Part shown: piece by piece, positions 1 to 8,118 of the stretch
Layout: every line of letters starts with the position of its first letter
How positions within the stretch are numbered: the first letter of the stretch is position 1
Assembly: GCA_964456515.1 (NCBI GenBank)
Contig: CAYVZP010000002.1
Coordinates: 17,330 to 81,329, forward strand
Source: Azoamicus sp964456515
Lineage (GTDB): Bacteria > Pseudomonadota > Gammaproteobacteria > UBA6186 > Azoamicaceae
DNA length: 64,000 bases
Reading direction: 5' to 3'
The notes under the pieces: model-generated
Seen by the model: only the letters and a program-made list of their open reading frames with translations
Database searches by the model: none
Told to the model about the DNA's origin: nothing
Made by a program: the position numbers and the translations under genes

Positions 1-1314
1 TATAATAAAAAATTAAATATTTTATTACACAAAAAAAAGCAAACAGATATAGTTAATTCGTTTGAATATCCGTCAATTTTGTTTATCAATTTCAATGTAA
101 ATAAATTTAAAATACCAAACAGAATTATAATATTAACATTATTAGACTGCGACTGCGTTCCTTTTATAAAAAACAATTTAATTACCTGTTTTTCAATTAT
201 AATTGACACCTTTTTAAAAAATAATAAAAAAATCTCACAATCATATAAAACTACTTTATATGTTAAATTATCTTATATTAACACTGTATTAAATATTGAT
301 ATAAACAATTTAAAAAATAGTAAACTTACTTCATATAAATCATTATATTTAAATAAAAATTTTGAGACTGTTTATAATAAAATTAAACGCTGTTTAAAAT
401 TAATTAAATTAATTCATAATACGTTTAATTTTAATTTAAAAAGAATAAAACATGCTATTATTTTATTAAATTTTGAAATTATGACTAAAACGTTTTTCGA
501 AACACCTAATTTTCATGGCATATTATTTGCATCAATTATTAATAATAAAAATGTTTCCAATATATTATATGATTATAACAGAATTTTAAATAATAATTAT
601 CCAAAAATATTAGAAGGCGGACTATTAGTTATTATTGAAACAATTGATGCTATTATAAAGACCATTTTAATTCATGGCAAACTTAAGGGTAAAAAAGACC
701 CTTTTAATATAAAAGGTAAAATTTCTAATATTATCACTGTTATTATAAAAAATAATATATATATAAATATTAATACATTAATAAAAAACACATTACTACT
801 ATCAAAATGTAACAATATATTGATGTTAAATTATATAAACAAATTATTTATAGACAGATCAAAATTCATATTTTATTGTAAATATATTAATTATATTAAT
901 TACAATATAAATTTTTTAATTTTATATTACCTTGCAATTGAATTAAACAATATTTTTTTGTATACATTTAATTTAATTTTAATTAAATTTTTTAAACGAA
1001 TAAATAATATTATTATTAAAACAAAATTAAAATTCACACATAAATTTAATATTAAATTAATGTTAAAATTAGATGAAAAAATATTATTTAATACAATTAT
1101 AAAACATATCACAATATCAAAAATATTATATAAAAAAGCGTTTTATTTTGAATATATTAAATTTACTTTATATATTAATAATAAATTAAATAATTTTTTT
1201 AAAACTGTATTTATTTTAGATAAAAATTTAAATATAAAATATAATAGACTTAAATTATTATTTTTATTTTATAGATCTTTTTTAAGAACTATTAATTTTA
1301 AAAATAATATCTAA
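1..1314 (+). CDS. glyS: Glycyl-tRNA synthetase beta subunit (5' end outside window)
   Basis: The reading frame is open from the first base, so the start lies upstream; the first in-window TTG at 79 is only an internal codon. The product is the C-terminal part of the beta subunit of the tetrameric bacterial glycyl-tRNA synthetase, which charges tRNA-Gly. The clearest family signature is TIDAIIKT followed by GKLKGKKDPFNIKG, matching the family pattern D-K-x-D-x-L...G...P-x-G-x-K-D-P-F, at about residues 215-240 of the visible protein. The tail, where the anticodon-binding domain belongs, is very rich in Ile, Asn and Lys and hard to align. glyQ is presumably just upstream. trpS follows after 33 bases on the same strand, so the two synthetase genes may be cotranscribed. 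Identification is firm; function of the eroded tail is inferred. Confidence 0.88.
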   Translation, partial: YNKKLNILLHKKKQTDIVNSFEYPSILFINFNVNKFKIPNRIIILTLLDCDCVPFIKNNLITCFSIIIDTFLKNNKKISQSYKTTLYVKLSYINTVLNIDINNLKNSKLTSYKSLYLNKNFETVYNKIKRCLKLIKLIHNTFNFNLKRIKHAIILLNFEIMTKTFFETPNFHGILFASIINNKNVSNILYDYNRILNNNYPKILEGGLLVIIETIDAIIKTILIHGKLKGKKDPFNIKGKISNIITVIIKNNIYININTLIKNTLLLSKCNNILMLNYINKLFIDRSKFIFYCKYINYINYNINFLILYYLAIELNNIFLYTFNLILIKFFKRINNIIIKTKLKFTHKFNIKLMLKLDEKILFNTIIKHITISKILYKKAFYFEYIKFTLYINNKLNNFFKTVFILDKNLNIKYNRLKLLFLFYRSFLRTINFKNNI

Positions 1315-1347
1315 TTTATTAAATATTTTTTTTTATAAATTATTAAA

Positions 1348-2337
1348 ATGATGTCAACAAATAATATAGTTATATCAGGCATGAGACCTAGCGGCAGAAT
1401 TCACTTAGGTAATTATAATGGAGTTATTAAAAACTGGATAAATTTACAAAATCAATATGATTGTTTTTTTTTTATTGCTGACATTCATGCATTAACCACT
1501 AATTTTAATTATATTTATAATTTAAATAAACGATCAAAAAAAATACTAATTGAATGGGTTGCTTCTGGCATAAATTATAAAAAATCAACCATTTTTATAC
1601 AATCACATATTCCAGAGATATTTGAATTAAACATTTTACTATCTATGATTACAAATATTGCTAGATTAGAACGTATTCCCAGTTATAAAATGGAAAAACA
1701 AAATAATAATATATATGGATTTTTAGGTTATCCTATATTACAAGCATCTGATATTTTAATATTAAATGCAAAATACGTTCCTGTTGGAGAGGATCAAATA
1801 CCACATATTGAATTTGTAAAAGAAATTGTAAAAAAAATAAATAATAATTTTTTAAATAATAGCACATTTAAATTTAATGAACCTGTAGCATTATTACATG
1901 ATCATTCTAAAGTGTTTGGTAATGATGGATCTAAAATGTCAAAATCTAAAAACAATTCTATTTTAATCTCTAATTCTGGCAAAATTTTAAAAAAAAAAAT
2001 AAATCAATATATTACTGACTCAAATAAAATATATAAAAATCAACCAGGCATTCCTGAAAATTGTTACGTTTGGTCATTACATAAAATTTATACATTTAAT
2101 AATGAAAAAATATATATTAAAAAGTCATGTTTGTTAGGTAATATAGGTTGCGTTGATTGTAAAAATATTTTATTTAATAATATAGAAAAAGAAAATATAA
2201 AATTAATTAAAAATATAAAATTTTATGAAAAAAAAGAAAAATATATTAATGATTTAATTATTGCAAATACAAAAAAAGTACGAAGTATTGCTAAAATTAT
2301 TTTAAAAAAATTTAAACATAATTTAAATTTATTATAA
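1348..2337 (+). CDS. trpS: Tryptophanyl-tRNA synthetase
   Basis: Class I aminoacyl-tRNA synthetase that activates tryptophan and charges tRNA-Trp in the cytoplasm. Near the N terminus the HIGH-like motif reads SGRIHLGNYNG, and the KMSKS loop is intact as GSKMSKSKNN at about residues 193-202. Between them are the conserved GYPILQASDIL and VGEDQIPHIE segments that contact the tryptophanyl-adenylate. Length (329 residues) is close to the family norm of about 330-340, so the enzyme appears complete. Two consecutive ATG codons open the gene; the first is used here, but the second is equally possible. Its cognate tRNA-Trp gene is in this window at 34.8 kb. Confidence 0.96.
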   Translation: MMSTNNIVISGMRPSGRIHLGNYNGVIKNWINLQNQYDCFFFIADIHALTTNFNYIYNLNKRSKKILIEWVASGINYKKSTIFIQSHIPEIFELNILLSMITNIARLERIPSYKMEKQNNNIYGFLGYPILQASDILILNAKYVPVGEDQIPHIEFVKEIVKKINNNFLNNSTFKFNEPVALLHDHSKVFGNDGSKMSKSKNNSILISNSGKILKKKINQYITDSNKIYKNQPGIPENCYVWSLHKIYTFNNEKIYIKKSCLLGNIGCVDCKNILFNNIEKENIKLIKNIKFYEKKEKYINDLIIANTKKVRSIAKIILKKFKHNLNLL

Positions 2338-2348
2338 TTATTTTAAAA

Positions 2349-2422
2349 AGCCGAAAAGAGGACTTGAACCTCCAGCCTACGCTTTACGAAAGCGTTGCTC
2401 TACCATATTGAGCTATTTCGGC
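2349..2422 (-). tRNA. tRNA-Thr (anticodon CGU)
   Basis: Complete cloverleaf on the minus strand: acceptor GCCGAAA pairs with TTTCGGC, the anticodon loop TTCGTAA sits in an ACGCT/AGCGT stem, and the T arm is GGAGG-TTCAAGT-CCTCT (one imperfect pair). Anticodon CGU reads ACG. No CCA is encoded after the discriminator base. The gene lies between two plus-strand genes, so it needs its own promoter; a candidate lies immediately upstream. Confidence 0.95.
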
Positions 2423-2430
2423 ATATATTT

Positions 2431-2459
2431 ATTATTGTATATATATATTTTATTTTCAA
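2431..2459 (-). promoter_or_regulatory. Candidate sigma70 promoter for tRNA-Thr(CGU)
   Basis: On the minus strand TTGAAA (2454-2459) and AATAAT (2431-2436) are separated by exactly 17 bases. The second hexamer ends nine bases from the mature tRNA 5' end, so transcription would start one to a few bases before the tRNA. Geometry supports it, but AT-rich sequence yields such matches by chance. Confidence 0.4.
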
Positions 2460-2493
2460 TTAAAATTTTATTTGAATTACATATGGTGTTATA

Positions 2494-2811
2494 ATGAAAA
2501 AAGCAAATAATTGTTTTACAAAACAAAAATTATTACAACATTTAGCAAAAAAGACTAATCTATCTAAAAAAAATATTAATTTAATTTTTACTGAATTATT
2601 AGATATTATTAAAGAACAAATGAAAAAAGAGTCATCAGAGAAATTTATTTTACCAGGATTTTTTAAATTAACAATAAAAAATATAGAAGCAAAAGAAGAA
2701 AAACTTGGTATCAATCCATTTACAAAAAAGGAAATGACTTTTAAGGCTAGACCAGCTAGTAGAAAATTGAAAATTAAATTACTAAAAGGATTAAAAGATG
2801 TTATTAAATAA
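2494..2811 (+). CDS. HU-family DNA-binding protein
   Basis: A 105-residue histone-like nucleoid protein of the HU/IHF fold. An N-terminal helical part (TKQKLLQHLAKKTNLSKK, about residues 9-26) is followed by the beta-arm segment FILPGFFKLTIK and the signature GINPFTKKEMTFKARPASRK, a close match to the family consensus G-x-N-P...A-R-P-A. It is slightly longer than E. coli HU (90 residues), resembling the longer HU variants with a charged extension. It would bend and compact DNA as a homodimer. The ATG at 2494 starts the conserved region directly. rpsP follows after nine bases, suggesting one transcript with rpsP and rplS. Confidence 0.93.
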   Translation: MKKANNCFTKQKLLQHLAKKTNLSKKNINLIFTELLDIIKEQMKKESSEKFILPGFFKLTIKNIEAKEEKLGINPFTKKEMTFKARPASRKLKIKLLKGLKDVIK

Positions 2812-2820
2812 GTATTATTT

Positions 2821-3060
2821 ATGTTAAGTATACGTTTGAAAAGAATTGGAAGAAAAAAAAAACCATTTTATAATATAATTGTTTCTGAAAAATTGTGTTT
2901 TATAAAAGGTAAATATCTTGAAAAACTAGGTTATTTTGATCCATATAAAAATTATACCGAAAGTAAAATTAATATCACTAGAATTAATTATTGGATTAAC
3001 AATGGTGCAACTATATCACGAAAAATTAAATTCTTACTAAATAATTTAAAAAAGGTTTAA
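2821..3060 (+). CDS. rpsP: 30S ribosomal protein S16
   Basis: A small ribosomal subunit protein (79 residues, normal 80-85). The N terminus MLSIRLKRIGRKKKPFYNII is the S16 signature, and KLGYFDPYKNYTESKI and the WINNGATISRKIKFLL segment continue the family pattern. In most gammaproteobacteria rpsP is followed by rimM, trmD and rplS. Here rplS follows after only 14 bases, so rimM and trmD have been removed from the operon without trace. Confidence 0.97.
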   Translation: MLSIRLKRIGRKKKPFYNIIVSEKLCFIKGKYLEKLGYFDPYKNYTESKINITRINYWINNGATISRKIKFLLNNLKKV

Positions 3061-3074
3061 CATTTATTTTTTTT

Positions 3075-3383
3075 ATGAATATAATAAAAGCAATTGAAAA
3101 AGATTTTAAATTAAACGATAATAAATTAAATTTTAGATCTGGTTATATAATACGAGTTAATTTCAAAGTATTAAATGAAAAAACTAGAAAAAAAAATTAT
3201 AATTTTGAAGGTGTTGTTATCTCTATTAAAAAAAATGGTATTAATACAACATGCACTATTAGAAAAATCTCATATGGTGAAGGAGTTGAAAAAACTTTTT
3301 TTTTAAACAGTCCTGCCATTAATTCTATCAATATTATAAAAAAAATTGGTATAAGAAAATCTAAATATTATTATATTAGATAA
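3075..3383 (+). CDS. rplS: 50S ribosomal protein L19
   Basis: Large-subunit protein at the 30S-50S interface, 102 residues against the usual 115. The SH3-like core is recognisable: FRSGYIIRVNFKV, EGVVISIKKNGINTTCTIRK and ISYGEGVEKTFFLNSP (family: Y-G-V-G-V-E-R-x-F-x-x-x-S-P). The C terminus ends in IGIRKSKYYYIR, equivalent to the family's V-x-R-A-K-L-Y-Y-L-R. The deficit lies at the C-terminal tail. It follows rpsP directly after loss of rimM-trmD, and a tRNA-Ser gene follows nine bases downstream on the same strand. Confidence 0.95.
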   Translation: MNIIKAIEKDFKLNDNKLNFRSGYIIRVNFKVLNEKTRKKNYNFEGVVISIKKNGINTTCTIRKISYGEGVEKTFFLNSPAINSINIIKKIGIRKSKYYYIR

Positions 3384-3392
3384 CATAATTTT

Positions 3393-3479
3393 GGAGAGGT
3401 GTCCGAGTGGTTTAAGGAGCACGCCTGGAAAGCGTGTGTGCAATAATATGTACCGAGGGTTCAAATCCCTCTCTCTCCG
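3393..3479 (+). tRNA. tRNA-Ser (anticodon GGA)
   Basis: Type II tRNA: acceptor GGAGAGG/TCTCTCC, D arm TCCGAGTGG, anticodon stem CACGC/GCGTG with loop CTGGAAA, a long variable arm and T arm GAGGG-TTCAAAT-CCCTC. Anticodon GGA reads UCC and UCU. No CCA is encoded. It is probably cotranscribed with rplS and converges on tRNA-Asn seven bases away. Confidence 0.95.
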
Positions 3480-3486
3480 CATTCAT

Positions 3487-3559
3487 CTCCCTGAGACGGA
3501 CTCGAACCGCCGACCCAGTGGTTAACAGCCACTTGCTCTACCTGCTGAGCTATCAGGGA
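3487..3559 (-). tRNA. tRNA-Asn (anticodon GUU)
   Basis: Minus-strand cloverleaf: acceptor TCCCTGA/TCAGGGA, anticodon stem AGTGG/CCACT with loop CTGTTAA, T arm GGCGG-TTCGAGT-CCGTC. Discriminator G, no CCA. It starts only four bases after the stop codon of the PAS-UbiA gene on the same strand, so it is most likely cut out of that gene's transcript. Confidence 0.95.
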
Positions 3560-3563
3560 TTTG

Positions 3564-4808
3564 TTATATTAACAATTCAATTATTATTGATACTATTAAT
3601 ATTATACTTAAATAAAAATAAATATTAAAACTTTTAATACATGATTGTATTATAAAATATCGTCCATTAGGAATCAAAAAAATCATTTTAAGTGTAACAT
3701 AAAAATATGGTAAAATAAAGATATACGATAAAAAAATTAATGATAAATATTTCATATATATTAATGTTGTTATTATAATAATTGTTAATAAAAATAATAA
3801 AATATACATATACGGTATATATGTTACACCCAAAACAACAGCAAGATTATTTTTCTTACTTATCTTATCATATTTGGAATCTGGATATTCATTCATTAAC
3901 AAACATCCAGTAATCATTAATCCAAACGGAAACCCTATAATGAAATCTATAACATTTGCACTATTAGTTAACGCTAATGTTGTTCCATATGTTATCATTG
4001 GACCTAAACAAAAAACATGCATTAATTCACCAAGTCCATATCTACTGGCAAGATGAATAGGAGGCGCTGAATAAAAATATAATGATAAAAATGCTATAAC
4101 ACCTATTATTAATATTAATATATTTCTATAATAAAATATATATACACCAATACATACTACTATTGCTATAATAATCCATGAAATAATCAACATCATTTTA
4201 CTTGAAATTATTTTAAAATCAATTGACCTGCTTCCACCAGTACTAGATAAAACATAATCTATATTTTCACTATCTCTACCACTTACCCAATCAAAATAAT
4301 CATTAAATGTATTTGCTGCAGCATGCAATAAAATCACTGCCACGCACGTTAATATTAAAAAAAAATACGATATTTCATTATATCGATATACAGACCAAAA
4401 TATACTAAAAATAAACGGAATAACACTACCTATAATAAACTTGCTACGTGTTATAAATATAATTTTCTCAAGTGTATGAAATGCTAATTTAATAGTAGAT
4501 TTAATTGTTACCTGCGCAACGTTTGGCATTATTTGTATATTAATACCCTCATCTGTTTTTGTAAGTTCTAATATAACATGTTGTTTATTTATTAATAATA
4601 CATTTTCTACTAATATTAATGATTTATGATTTATAAAATCAGTATATTTTTTGATAAAAAAAATAATGTCGTTTGAGTGTATTATATTAAATATTCTTTT
4701 TTGATTAAAATTGTGTATATTTAAAATTTGCTTAAATGTATTATTGATATAAAGAATTTTACCATCCATATCACATACTATATCTTTATTATTAATATGT
4801 TTTAACAT
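3564..4808 (-). CDS. PAS domain fused to UbiA-family membrane prenyltransferase
   Basis: A 414-residue two-part protein. Residues 1 to about 95 look like a PAS sensor domain: DIVCDMDGKILYINNTFKQI, then FNIIHSNDIIFFIKKY, ending in a beta-strand region (INIQIMPN). From about residue 120 it is a UbiA-superfamily intramembrane prenyltransferase with about eight hydrophobic helices. The first Asp-rich motif is NDYFDWVSGRDSENID (about 180-195), followed by a GGSRSI segment, and the second is NEYPDSKYDK (about 300-310); both bind prenyl diphosphate through magnesium. The first motif and GGS segment resemble MenA/UBIAD1-type enzymes more than 4-hydroxybenzoate-type UbiA, so a naphthoate or other aromatic acceptor is possible. 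Its role is attaching the isoprenoid tail of a respiratory quinone. Normal UbiA proteins (about 290 residues) lack a PAS domain. The start at 4808 includes the complete PAS core; an internal start would discard it. Family is firm; acceptor and PAS ligand are unknown. Confidence 0.85.
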   Translation of the reverse strand: MLKHINNKDIVCDMDGKILYINNTFKQILNIHNFNQKRIFNIIHSNDIIFFIKKYTDFINHKSLILVENVLLINKQHVILELTKTDEGINIQIMPNVAQVTIKSTIKLAFHTLEKIIFITRSKFIIGSVIPFIFSIFWSVYRYNEISYFFLILTCVAVILLHAAANTFNDYFDWVSGRDSENIDYVLSSTGGSRSIDFKIISSKMMLIISWIIIAIVVCIGVYIFYYRNILILIIGVIAFLSLYFYSAPPIHLASRYGLGELMHVFCLGPMITYGTTLALTNSANVIDFIIGFPFGLMITGCLLMNEYPDSKYDKISKKNNLAVVLGVTYIPYMYILLFLLTIIIITTLIYMKYLSLIFLSYIFILPYFYVTLKMIFLIPNGRYFIIQSCIKSFNIYFYLSIILIVSIIIELLI

Positions 4809-4827
4809 TCTAGTACAATTTTATTAC

Positions 4828-4901
4828 TAGGTCTGGCAGGACTCGAACCTGCGACCAAGAGATTATGAGTCTCCTGCTCTAACCAACTGAGCTACAAACC
4901 C
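4828..4901 (-). tRNA. tRNA with anticodon CAU (elongator Met, or Ile if lysidine-modified)
   Basis: Minus-strand cloverleaf: acceptor GGGTTTG/CAGACCT with one G-U end pair and one internal G-U, D arm GCTC-AGTTGGTTA-GAGC, anticodon loop CTCATAA in a GGAGA/TCTCT stem, T arm GCAGG-TTCGAGT-CCTGC. It is not an initiator, since the first pair is formed. The TTGGTCGC variable-region stretch is reminiscent of the tRNA-Ile(CAU) that TilS modifies, so both identities remain open. No CCA encoded. It lies 19 bases upstream of the PAS-UbiA gene on the same strand. Confidence 0.88.
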
Positions 4902-4957
4902 GTATATCTATATATTAATATAAAAATAATTTAATTTAAATAACTATTTAAATTTTT

Positions 4958-6541
4958 TTACGATAAAAAATCTTTAAGATTTTTTATTATATTAGGATTT
5001 CGTAATTTTCTCAATGCCTTAGCTTCTATCTGTCTAATTCTTTCACGTGTAACATCAAACTGTTTTCCTATTTCCTCTAACGTATGATCAGAATTCATAC
5101 CAACACCAAAACGCATCATCAACACCTTTGATTCTCTTGGCGTTAATTTTTCTAATATTATAGATATTGCCGCTTTTAAATTACCATTTTCAGCCGACAT
5201 TAATGGTGTTTCTATAGACTTATCTTCTATAAAATCACCTATACAAGAATCCTCATCATCACCTATTGGAGTTTCCATAGACACAGGATCCTTTGACACT
5301 TTCATTATTTTAATTACTTTATCTTCAGGCATTCCAGTATATTTACCTAAATCATATGTTCTAACTTCTTTACAATTTTTTTGAATTAATTGTCTTGTTA
5401 CTCTATTTAATTTATTTATTGTTTCAATCATATGAACCGGAATTCTAATTGTTCTAGCCTGATCTGCTATTGATCGTGTAATAGCTTGTCTTATCCACCA
5501 TGTAGCATACGTTGAAAATTTATATCCTTTTCTATATTCAAATTTATCAACAGCTTTCATTAATCCAATATTACCTTCCTGTACTAAATCTAAAAACTGC
5601 AACCCTCTATTTACATATTTTTTAGCTATTGAGATTACTAACCGTAAATTCGCTTCCACAACAGATTTTTTAGCCATTTTAGCTTGAAACTCACCTATCG
5701 ACATATATTTATTTAAATTTTTTAATTCAAATATTTTTAATCCCGTTTTTTTTTCAAACAATGATAATTCATTTTGTGCTAAAATAATATTATTTGTATA
5801 TTTATTTATCATTTTAATATTTACATTTATACTATTTCTACACTGAGAAACCCATGACTTATTTGTTTCATCTTTAAAAAAATAATGCATAAAAAAAACT
5901 TTTTGCACATTACATTTATTGATACATATGTTTATTATAATTTTTTCTTGGATTTTAATTTCACTCAACAAATTATGTACTGAATCAGTTAATTTATCTA
6001 AAAATAAAAAAGCCCATTTAAATGATGTTAATATTATTGATAATTTTTTAAATATATTATTAGTAACCACATGTGTTCTACCATATAATGTTTCAATATA
6101 TTGTGCTTCAGGTATTAAATACATTAATTTATTAAAAATTTGTTTAATTTTAGTATTATCAAAATAAATATCTAAATCATAATCCGAATCATCAGCTTTC
6201 ATATATTTTTTTCTAACATAAAATTCTTCTGTTTCATAAAACCCTATTATCATGTCTGAAAACTTCATACACCCAGCCTTTATTTTAGTATAATCTTCTA
6301 AAATTATATTTAACATTTTAGGGTACTTTGCAAATGTTTTAATTATTTTTTTTAAACCAGCTTCTATCTTTTTTGCTATTACAATTTCACCCTTACGTGT
6401 TAATAAATCTATAGTACCCATTTCTTTCATATATATTTTAACAGAATCTTTATATTTAGATAAATAATTATCATTAGATGAAACAAATGTTGTACCATTT
6501 ATAGTTTTTATATTACTGTTTTTTGCGTTTATTTTTTTCAT
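4958..6541 (-). CDS. rpoD: RNA polymerase primary sigma factor (sigma70)
   Basis: Housekeeping sigma factor, 527 residues against 613 in E. coli. Region 1.2 (YKDSVKIYMKEMGTIDLLTR) begins near residue 30, so region 1.1 is essentially absent. The non-conserved region that follows is divergent. Region 2 is strongly kept (NLRLVISIAKKYVNRGLQF, FSTYATWWIRQAITRSIADQ). Region 3 follows (IPVHMIETINKLNRVTRQL), and region 4 ends the protein (LTPRESKVLMMRFGVGM, VTRERIRQIEAKALRKLRN). These sections recognise -10 and -35 elements. It is last in the conserved rpsU-dnaG-rpoD cluster. A second sigma factor, RpoH, is encoded at 48.3 kb. Confidence 0.97.
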   Translation of the reverse strand: MKKINAKNSNIKTINGTTFVSSNDNYLSKYKDSVKIYMKEMGTIDLLTRKGEIVIAKKIEAGLKKIIKTFAKYPKMLNIILEDYTKIKAGCMKFSDMIIGFYETEEFYVRKKYMKADDSDYDLDIYFDNTKIKQIFNKLMYLIPEAQYIETLYGRTHVVTNNIFKKLSIILTSFKWAFLFLDKLTDSVHNLLSEIKIQEKIIINICINKCNVQKVFFMHYFFKDETNKSWVSQCRNSINVNIKMINKYTNNIILAQNELSLFEKKTGLKIFELKNLNKYMSIGEFQAKMAKKSVVEANLRLVISIAKKYVNRGLQFLDLVQEGNIGLMKAVDKFEYRKGYKFSTYATWWIRQAITRSIADQARTIRIPVHMIETINKLNRVTRQLIQKNCKEVRTYDLGKYTGMPEDKVIKIMKVSKDPVSMETPIGDDEDSCIGDFIEDKSIETPLMSAENGNLKAAISIILEKLTPRESKVLMMRFGVGMNSDHTLEEIGKQFDVTRERIRQIEAKALRKLRNPNIIKNLKDFLS

Positions 6542-6587
6542 ATAATTATTATTATTAATTAGATTATATTATATTATATTATTTTTT

Positions 6588-8117
6588 TTATAAATTAATT
6601 TTAATTTTATGTAACATATATATAAATTTATCTTTTATAATAATTTTAGGATATTTGTTTATTAATTTATAAAAATAATAATATTTTTTTAATATTATCA
6701 TAATGGTACTATCTTTATTAATGTCTTTTTTGTTTTTTATTAAATTTATTAACTGGAATAATATTATTAAATCAGGCTCATTTTTATCACATATTAATTT
6801 ATTAACATTTATATATTGAATTAAACTAATATCTTTTAATAAAATTAAACATATTTTTATTGGTAATGTTAATATATTTTTATTATTAATGCATGTTTTT
6901 TGTTGATTTAATTTTATTTGAAAATATTTTAATATTAATTTTTTTAAATGTTTACTTTTTAACTGTTTTAATAAAAAATGTATTTTATTCATAATTATAA
7001 TATTATTATATATATTATTAATATTTAAATAATTTTTAAAATGTATAAAAATTAAATCAAGTATATATATCGGATTTTTTATTATATTAATAAATATATT
7101 TCTATTATATTTAGTATCCATATTCAAAAATGTATCAGGATCTAAATTTTTTGGTATAAAAATAAATCCAATGAAAACATCTTGATCTAAATACTTAATT
7201 AATTTTTTTGCTGTATTTACAGATGCATAATTTCCAGCAACATCATTATCATAACAAAATATTATTCTTTTATACGTCTTTTGCAATAATTTAAATTGCT
7301 CGGTTGTAAAATTAGTACCTAAAATAGCTACAACATTTTTAATATTATTTTTATACATTGTTATTACATCCATGTAACCTTCAACAAGAATGATTGTATT
7401 ATAAATATTTAATGATACTTCATAAATGCCGTATAATTCATTTCGTTTAGAAAAAACTTTCGATTCTATTGAATTTATATATTTGGGTTTTTTGTTATCA
7501 AAATTTCTTCCACCAAATCCTATAACAAATCCTTCAATATTTCTAATTGGAAACATTAATCTATTTCTAAATCTATCATATTCATGATTACTTTTTTTAA
7601 CAATCATTCCTATTTTTATTAGCATCTCTTTTTTACATCGATCTGATCTAAACATTTTAAGGACCCCGCTCCACGAATCGGGCGCAAGTCCAAGTCCATA
7701 CCTATTTATTAAATCCAATGTAATGCACCTTTTTTTTAAAAATATATCTATATACTTTAAATGCATTTTTTTCTTTAAATTAATATGATACTGCCTTGCT
7801 AAATAATTTAATATAATTAATTCTGGTTTTAACATATGTTTAATAAAAACATTTTTATTTTTATTTTTATTTTTATTTTTATTAACAATATTAGCTGCAA
7901 CCTTAAATCTAAATTTTTTATATTCCATTAAAAAAGTTATAGCATTACCACCTCTGTTACACCCAAAGCAATAATACCGTTGACTTTTTTCATTTACCAT
8001 AAAAGATGGCGTTTTTTCAACATGAAATGGACATAATGTGAAATAATGTTTACCTTTTTTTTCCAATTTTAAATATGATGCAATTATATTTATAATATTT
8101 TCACTATCATTTAACAT
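6588..8117 (-). CDS. dnaG: DNA primase
   Basis: Synthesises RNA primers for replication. The N-terminal zinc module is intact (LCPFHVEKTPSF and YYCFGCNRGGNAITF, residues about 28-64), followed by the catalytic core and TOPRIM acidic motifs (IILVEGYMDV, IIFCYDNDVAGN, NLDPDTF). The protein is 509 residues against 581 in E. coli; the C-terminal part that should bind the DnaB helicase is very AT-biased and not clearly conserved. Residues about 82-92 are a Lys-Asn dipeptide run encoded by a hexanucleotide repeat, located between the zinc module and the core. It follows rpsU after one base, as in the macromolecular synthesis operon. The start at 8117 places the zinc domain at the usual distance from the N terminus. 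Confidence 0.95.
   Translation of the reverse strand: MLNDSENIINIIASYLKLEKKGKHYFTLCPFHVEKTPSFMVNEKSQRYYCFGCNRGGNAITFLMEYKKFRFKVAANIVNKNKNKNKNKNVFIKHMLKPELIILNYLARQYHINLKKKMHLKYIDIFLKKRCITLDLINRYGLGLAPDSWSGVLKMFRSDRCKKEMLIKIGMIVKKSNHEYDRFRNRLMFPIRNIEGFVIGFGGRNFDNKKPKYINSIESKVFSKRNELYGIYEVSLNIYNTIILVEGYMDVITMYKNNIKNVVAILGTNFTTEQFKLLQKTYKRIIFCYDNDVAGNYASVNTAKKLIKYLDQDVFIGFIFIPKNLDPDTFLNMDTKYNRNIFINIIKNPIYILDLIFIHFKNYLNINNIYNNIIIMNKIHFLLKQLKSKHLKKLILKYFQIKLNQQKTCINNKNILTLPIKICLILLKDISLIQYINVNKLICDKNEPDLIILFQLINLIKNKKDINKDSTIMIILKKYYYFYKLINKYPKIIIKDKFIYMLHKIKINL
7851..7881 (+). repeat. Hexanucleotide tandem repeat (ATTTTT, about 5 units) inside dnaG
   Basis: Five consecutive ATTTTT units on the plus strand, reading as alternating Asn-Lys codons in dnaG on the minus strand. 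The unit length keeps the frame, so gain or loss of units changes only the linker length. Confidence 0.85.
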
Positions 8118-8118
8118 G

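Noticed and set aside
79..1314. TTG at 79 as the start of a complete gene
   Set aside because: The frame is open to base 1 and the protein lacks the N-terminal part of GlyS, so the gene is cut by the window edge.
3434..3628. Open frame across tRNA-Ser and tRNA-Asn
   Set aside because: It lies inside two well-formed tRNA genes and has no protein-like features.
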